From assembly GCA_902588515.1 (NCBI GenBank), contig CACIPP010000024.1, positions 1 to 5,373 on the forward strand: a stretch of 5,373 nucleotides of DNA, written 5' to 3'. The translations under genes and the position numbers were made by a program. The notes below the pieces were generated by a model that searched no databases, had not been told where the DNA came from, and was given only the letters and a program-made list of their open reading frames with translations. This document shows, one piece after another, positions 1 through 5,373 of this stretch; position 1 is the stretch's first letter, and each line of letters begins with the position of its first letter. The stretch comes from GCA-002704185 sp902588515 (GTDB lineage: Bacteria; Pseudomonadota; Alphaproteobacteria; Pelagibacterales; Pelagibacteraceae).

Positions 1-632
1 ATATTTCTTTGAGTATAAAAAAGACTTCTTTAGAAAAATTTCTAAACTCATCAAACTTTATGAGCACAGTTATAAATCTATCATTAGAAGGTAAAAGTTA
101 TAAAGTTTTGCCCAGAGATATTGAATTTGATAGTCTGTCAAATCAACCATTACACGTAGACTTTCAAACTTTAAGTTCAAATACAAAGGTGCAAGTTTGG
201 ATTCCTGTAAAGTTTTTAAATGAAGAAAAATGTCCAGGATTAAAAAAGGGAGGCGTTCTTAACATAGTGAGAAGAAAGGTAGAACTTAATTGTCCTGCAG
301 ATAATATACCATCAGAATTGAGAGTAGATCTTTTAGAAAAAGATATTGGTGAAAGTATTAAGATTTCAGCGATAAAACTTCCAGAAAATGTAAAACCTAC
401 TATTCTAGATAGAGATTTTACAATTGCTTCGGTAGCCGCACCAACAATTGTTGCAGAACCAGAAACACCTGCTGAAGCTTCAACTGATGAAGCTGTAGCT
501 GCAGAAGGAGCAGAAGCTCAACCTGCTGAAGGCGAGGCAACAAAAACTGATGGCAAAACAACAAAAGCTGATCCTAAAAAAGAAGATAAAAAACCAGCTG
601 ATAGCGCTAAGAGCACGGATAAAAAGAAATAA
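1..632 (+). CDS. rplY: Large ribosomal subunit protein bL25 (Ctc/TL5 type), 5' end outside the window
   Basis: This protein binds 5S rRNA in the large ribosomal subunit. The frame is open to the left edge (first full codon at base 3), and the visible part begins inside the N-terminal 5S-binding domain, so the true start lies upstream; the TTG at 9 is only the first start-like codon in the window. Counting residues from that TTG, the segment around 33-52 (KVLPRDIEF, then QPLHVDF) is the L25 family signature. Residues about 60-142 form the second, TL5/CTC-type beta domain (VWIPVKF, GGVLNIVRRKVEL, LPENVKPTI). From about 145 to 207 the protein becomes a low-complexity tail, first Ala/Glu-rich and acidic, then Lys/Asp/Thr-rich and basic. 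Such tails are common in long alphaproteobacterial L25 proteins. About 35-40 N-terminal residues are probably missing. It is followed after 4 bp by pth, a very common neighbour. Identification is secure. Confidence 0.93.
   Translation, partial: ISLSIKKTSLEKFLNSSNFMSTVINLSLEGKSYKVLPRDIEFDSLSNQPLHVDFQTLSSNTKVQVWIPVKFLNEEKCPGLKKGGVLNIVRRKVELNCPADNIPSELRVDLLEKDIGESIKISAIKLPENVKPTILDRDFTIASVAAPTIVAEPETPAEASTDEAVAAEGAEAQPAEGEATKTDGKTTKADPKKEDKKPADSAKSTDKKK
537..578 (+). repeat. Two-copy 21 bp tandem repeat in the L25 C-terminal tail
   Basis: Two adjacent in-frame 21 bp units (537-557 and 558-578) match at 16 of 21 positions and encode the heptads ATKTDGK and TTKADPK. They lie in the basic half of the disordered tail of L25. 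The arrangement suggests duplication of a seven-codon unit followed by divergence. Because the tail is low in complexity, convergence on similar codons is the alternative explanation. Confidence 0.5.
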
Positions 633-636
633 CTAA

Positions 637-1194
637 ATGCTATTGTTTGTAGGTCTTGGCAATCCTGATCCTAAACATAAAAATAATCGGCACAATATTG
701 GGTTTATGTTAATCGATGCATTAAATAAAAAATTTAACTTTTCAAAACAAAAACCTAAATTTAAAGGTTTATTGACAAGCGGAGAAATTAATAGTCACAA
801 AATTATATTAGTAAAACCATTAACATTTATGAATAATTCTGGTGTATGTTTAAGAGAAATTCAAGATTATTATAAAATTGAAAAAAAAAATATTTTTGTA
901 TTTCATGATGATTTAGATTTGGAGCTTGGAAAAATTAGATGTAAAAATGGTGGCTCGAGTGGTGGACATAACGGTATTAAATCAATAACAACTATTTTAG
1001 GAGAGGATTTTAATAGAATAAGAATTGGAATAGATCATCCAGGAAATAAAAATTATGTAGATCAGCATGTACTTAATGACTTTTCTGGAGAAGAGAAAAA
1101 TATAATCGATGAATCTATTTCAAGAATATTAGATAACGTTTATCTGCTTTTTGAAAATAAACTCGATGATTTTTCAAGTAAGACTAACAATTAA
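637..1194 (+). CDS. pth: Peptidyl-tRNA hydrolase (Pth family)
   Basis: This cytoplasmic enzyme hydrolyses the ester bond of peptidyl-tRNAs that drop off the ribosome, recycling tRNA; it is normally essential. The 185-residue length fits the family (about 190). Expected active-site elements appear in order: VGLGNP with N9, then H19 (the general base, in NRHNIGF), FMNNSG with N66, the DDLDLELG segment with D91 (which positions the catalytic His), and GGSSGGHNGIKS with H111 and N112. The ATG start lies 4 bp after the rplY stop and puts VGLGNP at the usual distance from the N-terminus; only a weak purine-rich stretch precedes it, so translation may be coupled to rplY. The stop codon shares one base with the ychF start. 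A run of ten A residues at 881-890 encodes part of Glu-Lys-Lys-Asn and could be prone to slippage. Identification is secure. Confidence 0.96.
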   Translation: MLLFVGLGNPDPKHKNNRHNIGFMLIDALNKKFNFSKQKPKFKGLLTSGEINSHKIILVKPLTFMNNSGVCLREIQDYYKIEKKNIFVFHDDLDLELGKIRCKNGGSSGGHNGIKSITTILGEDFNRIRIGIDHPGNKNYVDQHVLNDFSGEEKNIIDESISRILDNVYLLFENKLDDFSSKTNN

Positions 1195-2270
1195 TGAGCT
1201 TTAAATGTGGAATAGTTGGATTGCCAAATGTAGGTAAATCAACAACTTTTAATGCATTAACTAAATCCAAAAATGCGCAAATTGCAAACTTTCCTTTTTG
1301 CACAATTGAACCAAACGTAGGTATTGTTGCGATTCCAGATGATAGATTAAATAAAATTTCAAGTATTTCAAATTCTAAGAAAACTATAAATAGTATAATA
1401 ACTTTCGTAGATATAGCTGGATTAGTTAAAGGTGCCTCTGGTGGAGAGGGACTCGGTAATAAATTTTTATCTCATATAAGAGAAGTTGATATGATAGTAC
1501 ATTTAGTAAGGTGCTTTGAGGATAACAACATTCAAAATGTAAATGCTACAATTGATCCGTTAAGAGATATCGAGATGATTGAGACAGAACTAATGTTATC
1601 TGATTTAGAGTCTCTAGAAAAGCGTCTAGATAAAAAAAATAAAAATAAAATTAAAAATGAGGAAGAAAAGGATTTTATTAATTATATTTATAATAATTTA
1701 GAAAAAGGTATTAACCCATCTAGTCTAATAAAAACTTATGGAAAAAGAATGGTGAAAAGCTCATCTTTACTATCTCTCAAACCGAAAATTGTAGTATGTA
1801 ACGTTGGGGAAAATGATATAGGCAAAAATAATACTCATATTGATAAAATTCTAAAAAAATACGATCGTGATAAAGTTATAGAGATATCTGCAGATATAGA
1901 GAGGCAAATAACTGAACTAAATGATGAAGAAGCTGAAAGCTTTAAATCAGCATTAAACATTAAAGAATCAGGTTTAGACAAACTAATCAAAGCTAGCTTT
2001 TCAACATTAAGACTAAATACTTATTTTACTTCAGGGGAAAAAGAATCAAGATCCTGGACGATTGAACAAAATACCACTGCACCAGATGCAGCGGAGGTTA
2101 TACATAGTGATTTTAAAAAAGGTTTTATTAAAGCTGAAGTCATGTCTTACGAGGATTTTGTAAAATTCAAAGGAGAAACAGGTTGTAAAGAGAATGGTAA
2201 ATATAGAATTGAGGGCAAAGATTATGTTGTGAAAGACGGTGATATCCTACACTTTAGGTTCAATACGTAG
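1194..2270 (+). CDS. ychF: Redox-responsive ATPase YchF (Obg-family, OLA1-like)
   Basis: YchF is a ribosome-associated P-loop ATPase of the TRAFAC/Obg group, linked in E. coli to translation and stress responses. The 358-residue length is close to the usual 363. Seen in order: P-loop GLPNVGKST (9-17), switch I NFPFCTIEPNVG (32-43), DIAGLVKGASGGEGLGN (73-89) with the G3 Asp73 and Gly76 and a hydrophobic residue in place of the Ras Gln, a helical, Lys/Asn-rich coiled-coil insert (about 130-172), and NVGE (203-206) replacing the GTP-specifying NKxD, which fits ATP preference. The C-terminal TGS domain covers about 275-358 (LNTYFTSG, RSWTI, DAAEVIHSDFKKGFIKAEV, then GKDYVVKDGDILHFRF). The ATG overlaps the pth stop by one base, indicating co-translation. 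The last 24 bp are also the 3' end of petC on the other strand. No broken domain or missing motif is seen. Confidence 0.96.
   Translation: MSFKCGIVGLPNVGKSTTFNALTKSKNAQIANFPFCTIEPNVGIVAIPDDRLNKISSISNSKKTINSIITFVDIAGLVKGASGGEGLGNKFLSHIREVDMIVHLVRCFEDNNIQNVNATIDPLRDIEMIETELMLSDLESLEKRLDKKNKNKIKNEEEKDFINYIYNNLEKGINPSSLIKTYGKRMVKSSSLLSLKPKIVVCNVGENDIGKNNTHIDKILKKYDRDKVIEISADIERQITELNDEEAESFKSALNIKESGLDKLIKASFSTLRLNTYFTSGEKESRSWTIEQNTTAPDAAEVIHSDFKKGFIKAEVMSYEDFVKFKGETGCKENGKYRIEGKDYVVKDGDILHFRFNT
2247..2270. other. Tail-to-tail coding overlap of ychF and petC
   Basis: The final codons and stop of ychF (plus) and of petC (minus) occupy the same 24 bp. The segment encodes the TGS-domain end LHFRFNT on one strand and the cytochrome c1 C-terminus LRIEPKV on the other. 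There is no intergenic DNA and no clear hairpin plus T-run for either transcript here. Confidence 0.9.
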
Positions 2271-3023
2271 CCAAATTTTTCTCTTAATTACAAATCCTAA
2301 AATAGTTAAAATTATTAAGTAAACTACTGCTTTGAATCCAGTTTTTTTTCTTTCTTCCAAATGTGGTTCGGCTGCCCAAGTTAAAAATGCAACTACATCT
2401 TTTGAAATTTGTTCTTCAGTAGCTTGGGTTCCATCTGTATATTCAACGGATCCATCATTTATAGGCTTTGGCATTCTAATTTTATTACCGATCATATATT
2501 TATTATAATATACACCCTCTTCTAAAGAAATGCCTTCGGGTACATCTTCCGTGTAGCCCATTAGTACAGAATAAACATAATCTGCTCCACCTTTTCTTGC
2601 TTTCACTAGAACAGACATATCTGGAGGGTACGCCCCACCATTTGCAACTCTAGCGGCATTAGTATTAGGATAAGGATTGACAAATTTATCAGACGGTCTT
2701 GCAGGTCTCATAAACATTTCTCCCTCTTGATTGGGTCCATCTTGGATTTCATATTGACTAGCTATAGCCTTAACCTCTTGTTTAGTAAATTCAGGCCCGC
2801 CCTTTTCTCCAAGATTTCTGTAACTCAGGTAACTCATAGAATGACAGGATGCACAAACTTCTTTATAAACCTGATATCCTCGTTGTAGAGAGGCCTTATC
2901 AAATTTTCCAAAAAAACCATCAAAAGTCCAATTAGGTTCTAATAGTTTAGATTTGTTTTCAGCAGAATTTAGGGGGCTTATAAAAAGCAAAGCAATTATT
3001 AAGGTTTTAAAAATATATTTCAT
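2247..3023 (-). CDS. petC: Cytochrome c1, bc1 complex heme c subunit
   Basis: This subunit takes electrons from the Rieske protein and passes them to soluble or membrane cytochrome c in the periplasm. The 258-residue protein begins with a Sec-type signal peptide (about 1-20, a positive start, a hydrophobic core and a likely cut near NSA/EN). The covalent heme site is CASCH (C57, C60, H61), followed by the c1-typical SMSYLSYRNL. ANGGAYPPDMSV (127-139) and KIRMPKP are also family hallmarks; M184 is the probable sixth heme ligand. WAAEPHLEERKKTGFK (216-231) leads into one C-terminal transmembrane helix (about 232-247), then a short basic cytoplasmic end. The start overlaps the petB stop as ATGA, so translation is probably coupled. 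It is a separate gene, not the cytochrome b/c1 fusion (fbcH) of Bradyrhizobium. It runs into the 3' end of ychF. Identification is secure. Confidence 0.96.
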   Translation of the reverse strand: MKYIFKTLIIALLFISPLNSAENKSKLLEPNWTFDGFFGKFDKASLQRGYQVYKEVCASCHSMSYLSYRNLGEKGGPEFTKQEVKAIASQYEIQDGPNQEGEMFMRPARPSDKFVNPYPNTNAARVANGGAYPPDMSVLVKARKGGADYVYSVLMGYTEDVPEGISLEEGVYYNKYMIGNKIRMPKPINDGSVEYTDGTQATEEQISKDVVAFLTWAAEPHLEERKKTGFKAVVYLIILTILGFVIKRKIWLRIEPKV

Positions 3024-4321
3024 CCTGTAAAATTAAATGTCTTAATCTTTCCCTTTTTTTTCCAGTCCATATATTCATTTATACTTTGAGGCATTGGAAG
3101 AGGTTTTTCATATATTGAAACCAATGGCGCAAGTATTATAAAAAAAGCAAACCAATATATAGTTCCTATTCTACCTAAAACTAAATAAATGCCCTCGGCA
3201 GGCATCGCTCCCACATACATTAATAAGAAAAAGTCTAATACAAATAAAAATACACATTGTTTCCAAATTGGTCTAAATACGCTTGATCTCACTTTGCTGA
3301 AATCCAACCAAGGTAATAATCCTAATATTGCAATACTACTAACCATTGCAACAACACCCATCAACTTGTCTGGAATAGCTCTTAAAATTGCGTAGAAAGG
3401 AAGAAAGTACCACTCAGGAACTATATGTGCAGGTGTTACCATTGGATTTGCAGGAATATAATTATCAGGGTGGCCAAGATAATTTGGTGCAAACATCATC
3501 ACAGCAACAAATATTAATATAAAAACCAACATTCCAACTAAGTCCTTGCTTGTTGTAAATGGAGAAAATGAAACAGTGTCTCTTGTATCTTTAGGTTCGA
3601 TACCTGAAGGGTTGTTTGATCCTACAATATGCAATGCTATAACGTGAAATACTACGATGCCCACAATTAAAAATGCTATTAACCAGTGAAGAACATAAAA
3701 TCTGTTTAAAGCAGCATCTCCTACAGAATAATCACCCCACAACCAAGTTACTATGCCTTCACCTACTAAAGGAATGGCTGAAAATAAATTTGTAATAACT
3801 GTTGCTCCCCAATAGCTCATTTGTCCCCATGGCAATGTATAACCAAGAAAAGCAGTAGCAATCATTAAAAAGAATATTGTTATACCCAAAAGCCACATAA
3901 GTTGTCTTGGTTCTTTATAAGAGCCATAATAAAGTGATCTAAATATGTGGAGGTAAACTGCGATAAAAAAGAAAGAAGCAAGATTCATATGTGCGTATCT
4001 GATTAACCATCCAAAGTTTACATCTCGCATAATTTTTTCTACTGAATCAAAAGCTTCATCAGCTGATGGTTTGTAATGCATTCCTAAAGCCAAACCTGTG
4101 ATAATTAAAAATATAAGGCATATCATCAGTATTCCTCCAAAACTCCAAAAGTAATTTAATGTCTTAGGAACTTGAAAATCTAAATATTCATGTTTAAAAA
4201 TTCTAAATATGGGAAGTCTATTATCTATCCAGCCAATTACCCCTGTATATGGAGAGCCACCTACTTTGTTAGTATGAACAGGACTAAATTCCTCATTTTT
4301 CTTATTTGAATATTCACTCAT
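3020..4321 (-). CDS. petB: Cytochrome b of the bc1 complex
   Basis: This membrane subunit carries both heme b groups and the quinol-oxidation and quinone-reduction sites of complex III. At 433 residues it has about eight hydrophobic helices (near 58-82, 107-130, 142-165, 208-231, 259-280, 317-338, 353-373, 381-404). The four heme ligands are H111/H125 and H212/H226, each pair 14 residues apart as in the bovine protein. The Qo-site PEWY motif is at 302-305, and LPWGQMSYWGATVITNL (163-179) forms the Qo-side region. GSNNPSG (234-240) and YLGHPDNYIPANPMVTPAHIVPEW (281-304) are typical. It lacks the insertion before helix F that Rhodobacter has after AILRA. Substitutions stand out at HMNLAS (111-116), where most cytochromes b have HANGAS, and at FRSLYYGSY (127-135), where RGLYYGSY is usual. 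The ATG follows petA after 3 bp with an AGGA Shine-Dalgarno at the petA end, and the stop overlaps petC. Confidence 0.97.
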   Translation of the reverse strand: MSEYSNKKNEEFSPVHTNKVGGSPYTGVIGWIDNRLPIFRIFKHEYLDFQVPKTLNYFWSFGGILMICLIFLIITGLALGMHYKPSADEAFDSVEKIMRDVNFGWLIRYAHMNLASFFFIAVYLHIFRSLYYGSYKEPRQLMWLLGITIFFLMIATAFLGYTLPWGQMSYWGATVITNLFSAIPLVGEGIVTWLWGDYSVGDAALNRFYVLHWLIAFLIVGIVVFHVIALHIVGSNNPSGIEPKDTRDTVSFSPFTTSKDLVGMLVFILIFVAVMMFAPNYLGHPDNYIPANPMVTPAHIVPEWYFLPFYAILRAIPDKLMGVVAMVSSIAILGLLPWLDFSKVRSSVFRPIWKQCVFLFVLDFFLLMYVGAMPAEGIYLVLGRIGTIYWFAFFIILAPLVSIYEKPLPMPQSINEYMDWKKKGKIKTFNFTG

Positions 4322-4324
4322 TAT

Positions 4325-4846
4325 TTATCCTATAATTAATTTATCATTTCCTACAAACTTATATTTTGGTACTTCCAAATTTGTAGGAGCTGGACCCTTT
4401 CTAATTCTTCCCGAAGTATCATAATGCGAGCCGTGACAGGGACAAAACCAACCACCGTACTCACCTTTACCATTTATTGGAACACATCCTAAATGTGTAC
4501 AAATACCAACTACAACTAACCATTCGTCTTTTATTACTCTTTTTTTGTCTGTCTCAGGATGAGGCAATTCATCTAAGTTGATATTTCTTGCTGATTTTAC
4601 TTCATTATCAGTTCTTCTTTTAATAAATACTGGTTTACCTCTCCACATAACTGTAATTTCTTTACCCACTTCTACTTTGCTGATATCAACTTCGACTGTA
4701 GACAATGCTTTTACAGAAGAGTCAGGGTTCATTTGACTCACAATTGGCCAAACGGAAGCTCCTGCACCTAACACGCCTAATGTTGCTGTTAAGGTGTAAA
4801 TAAAGTCTCTTCTAGTAGGTTTAGAATTGTTATTGTTTTTATCCAT
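4325..4846 (-). CDS. petA: Rieske 2Fe-2S subunit of the bc1 complex
   Basis: This subunit removes the first electron from ubiquinol at the Qo site and moves it to cytochrome c1. The 173-residue protein starts with a short Asn-rich cytoplasmic end and a twin-arginine motif TRRDFI (11-16), then one membrane helix (about 17-37) that normally stays uncleaved as an anchor. A flexible hinge follows (about 41-50, SSVKALS). The cluster-binding part holds CTHLGC (116-121) and CPCHGS (135-140): C116, H118, C135 and H138 bind the cluster, while C121 and C137 form the disulfide. S140 and Y142 match residues that raise the potential in ubiquinol-type Rieske proteins. GPAP (151-154) is the Pro loop. It is the first gene of the petABC operon, and its promoter should lie in the 51 bp upstream or inside the start of trmL. 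No Shine-Dalgarno is seen before its ATG. Confidence 0.97.
   Translation of the reverse strand: MDKNNNNSKPTRRDFIYTLTATLGVLGAGASVWPIVSQMNPDSSVKALSTVEVDISKVEVGKEITVMWRGKPVFIKRRTDNEVKSARNINLDELPHPETDKKRVIKDEWLVVVGICTHLGCVPINGKGEYGGWFCPCHGSHYDTSGRIRKGPAPTNLEVPKYKFVGNDKLIIG
4328..4337 (-). promoter_or_regulatory. Shine-Dalgarno of petB within the end of petA
   Basis: On the minus strand the last codons of petA read ATT ATA GGA followed by the stop, giving an AGGA motif about 6 bases before the petB ATG. It is one of the clearest ribosome-binding sites in the window, supports the petB start at 4321, and fits translation of petB immediately after petA. Confidence 0.55.
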
Positions 4847-4861
4847 TGTTATGATTTAACA
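4847..4861. repeat. Short inverted repeat abutting the petA start codon
   Basis: TGTTA and TAACA form perfect 5 bp arms around a 5 bp spacer. On the petA strand the repeat ends directly before the ATG, where a ribosome or regulator would sit. It could be a small operator or a weak RNA hairpin, but arms this short and AT-rich may arise by chance. Confidence 0.3.
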
Positions 4862-4897
4862 TATATAGTGAAAAATACTTAAATTATTACTAACAGA
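4847..4897. promoter_or_regulatory. Divergent petA / trmL intergenic region
   Basis: These 51 bp separate the divergent start codons of petA (minus) and trmL (plus), so promoters for both are expected here or within the adjacent coding starts. The stretch is almost entirely A and T. A TATATA at 4862-4867 could serve as a -10 box in either direction, but no convincing -35 box is found at 16-18 bp from it, so no promoter is assigned. Neither start codon has a clear Shine-Dalgarno sequence. Confidence 0.55.
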
Positions 4898-5356
4898 ATG
4901 ACGCAGAAAAAGATAAATATTGCATTATATCAACCAGATATCCCACAAAATACAGCTGCAATAATTAGAGTGGCAGCATGTTTAAATACATGCCTTCATA
5001 TCATTAAGCCCACAGGCTTTGTTTTTAATGAAAAAAAAATTGATCGGGTTTATATGGATTATATTAGGCATTGTGAAATTAAATTTTTCGACTCAATTGA
5101 TGAATTTCTGTTAAAAAAAGCAAATAGACGAATTATTCTTTTTACAACAAAAGCAACTTTATCGTATGCTAAATTTAAATTTAAAAGTAATGATATTTTG
5201 CTCTTTGGTAACGAAACTTATGGTGTTTCGAATTATTTGTACAACACTTTAGAAAATCAAGTGAAAATTCCTATGAATAATAAAACTAGATCTTTTAATC
5301 TCGTATCATCAGTTTCCATAGGTGCTTCAGAGGCTCTAAGGCAATTAAATGTATAA
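4898..5356 (+). CDS. trmL: tRNA (cytidine/uridine-34 2'-O)-methyltransferase TrmL (SPOUT family)
   Basis: TrmL uses S-adenosylmethionine to methylate the ribose of the wobble nucleotide of certain leucine tRNAs, improving decoding. The 152-residue length matches the short, catalytic-domain-only TrmL type (E. coli 157) with no extra RNA-binding domain. SPOUT motif 1 is PQNTAAIIR (16-24) with N18 and R24; motif 2 is LLFGNETYGVS (101-111) with G104, E106 and G109; motif 3 is IPMNNKTRSFNLVSSVSI (124-141) with R131, S132 and N134, forming the knotted cofactor pocket. Motif 1 usually reads NTG, whereas here it is NTAA. The ATG has no strong Shine-Dalgarno; it was chosen because the first strand (INIALYQP) follows at the usual distance. 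It diverges from petA; methyltransferases of this type often lie between petABC and hemF in alphaproteobacteria. Assignment within SPOUT is firm; the exact tRNA target is inferred. Confidence 0.9.
   Translation: MTQKKINIALYQPDIPQNTAAIIRVAACLNTCLHIIKPTGFVFNEKKIDRVYMDYIRHCEIKFFDSIDEFLLKKANRRIILFTTKATLSYAKFKFKSNDILLFGNETYGVSNYLYNTLENQVKIPMNNKTRSFNLVSSVSIGASEALRQLNV
5337..5341 (+). promoter_or_regulatory. Shine-Dalgarno-like TAAGG for the last reading frame
   Basis: TAAGG inside the trmL end lies 7 bases before the ATG at 5349. This is a sensible spacing and is the main sequence support for a gene starting there. Confidence 0.4.
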
Positions 5357-5373
5357 AAATAAAAAAGAAATAG
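5349..5373 (+). CDS. Start of a gene cut by the window edge, possibly coproporphyrinogen III oxidase
   Basis: An ATG at 5349 overlaps the trmL stop by 8 bp in another frame and stays open to the edge, giving only MYKNKKEI. A TAAGG motif sits 7 bases upstream. Eight residues cannot identify a protein. In many alphaproteobacteria hemF (aerobic coproporphyrinogen III oxidase, heme synthesis) follows this methyltransferase beside the bc1 genes, so hemF is the best guess from context alone. A non-coding tail of trmL is the alternative, although the overlap and ribosome-binding site favour a gene. Confidence 0.4.

Noticed and set aside
145..632. L25 tail considered as a separate or horizontally acquired fusion domain
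   Set aside because: Long Ala/Glu/Lys-rich tails are usual for alphaproteobacterial L25, and the base composition matches the surrounding biased residue content.
2237..2250. Possible terminator hairpin for petC around GATATC on the minus strand
   Set aside because: Arms are only about 3 bp, there is no following T run, and the bases are constrained by the conserved DGDILHF end of the YchF TGS domain.
2326..2349. Possible Rho-independent terminator for ychF (ACTG/CAGT stem followed by T8)
   Set aside because: The stem is only 4 bp with a 9-base loop, and the T run is the complement of lysine codons in petC, so coding explains it.
3189..3395. A 68-codon plus-strand reading frame opposite cytochrome b
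   Set aside because: It lies wholly antisense to the well-conserved C-terminal half of petB, has no ribosome-binding site and resembles no known protein; it is a shadow frame.
1..5373. Search for a mobile element, CRISPR array, toxin-antitoxin, phage or novel defence system
   Set aside because: Every stretch longer than 51 bp is occupied by a recognised housekeeping gene in its expected order; no arrays, long inverted repeats, integrases or unexplained reading frames were seen.

Overview
This is a strongly AT-rich, tightly packed housekeeping segment of an alphaproteobacterial genome. The evidence is a mitochondrial-type cytochrome bc1 operon in the order Rieske protein, cytochrome b, cytochrome c1, next to a tRNA methyltransferase and a probable coproporphyrinogen oxidase start. 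The low GC, lysine- and asparagine-rich proteins and near-absence of intergenic DNA suggest a streamlined marine lineage such as the SAR11/Pelagibacterales group. That placement is inferred from style and gene order, not from a database comparison.

Left part (1-2270, plus strand): the 3' part of the ribosomal protein L25 gene (rplY), cut by the window edge, then peptidyl-tRNA hydrolase (pth) and the translation-associated ATPase YchF. Gaps are 4 bp between rplY and pth and a 1-base stop/start overlap between pth and ychF, so this looks like one translation operon.

Middle part (2247-4846, minus strand): petA, petB and petC encode the three catalytic subunits of ubiquinol:cytochrome c oxidoreductase (complex III). 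They are transcribed right to left, with a 3 bp petA-petB gap and a 4 bp petB-petC overlap. All cofactor ligands are visible: four heme b histidines, the Rieske 2Fe-2S ligands with their disulfide cysteines, and the CxxCH motif plus a candidate axial Met of cytochrome c1. petC ends tail-to-tail with ychF and overlaps it by 24 bp.

Right part (4847-5373): a 51 bp divergent intergenic region separates petA from trmL (tRNA wobble-nucleotide 2'-O-methyltransferase). A further reading frame opens across the trmL stop codon and runs off the window; it may be hemF.

No mobile element, CRISPR array, RNA gene, phage gene or undescribed system is visible. The points worth a second look are small: a convergent coding overlap without a terminator, altered conserved positions in cytochrome b and TrmL, a short inverted repeat abutting the petA start, a short tandem repeat in the L25 tail, and long lysine-codon homopolymers.
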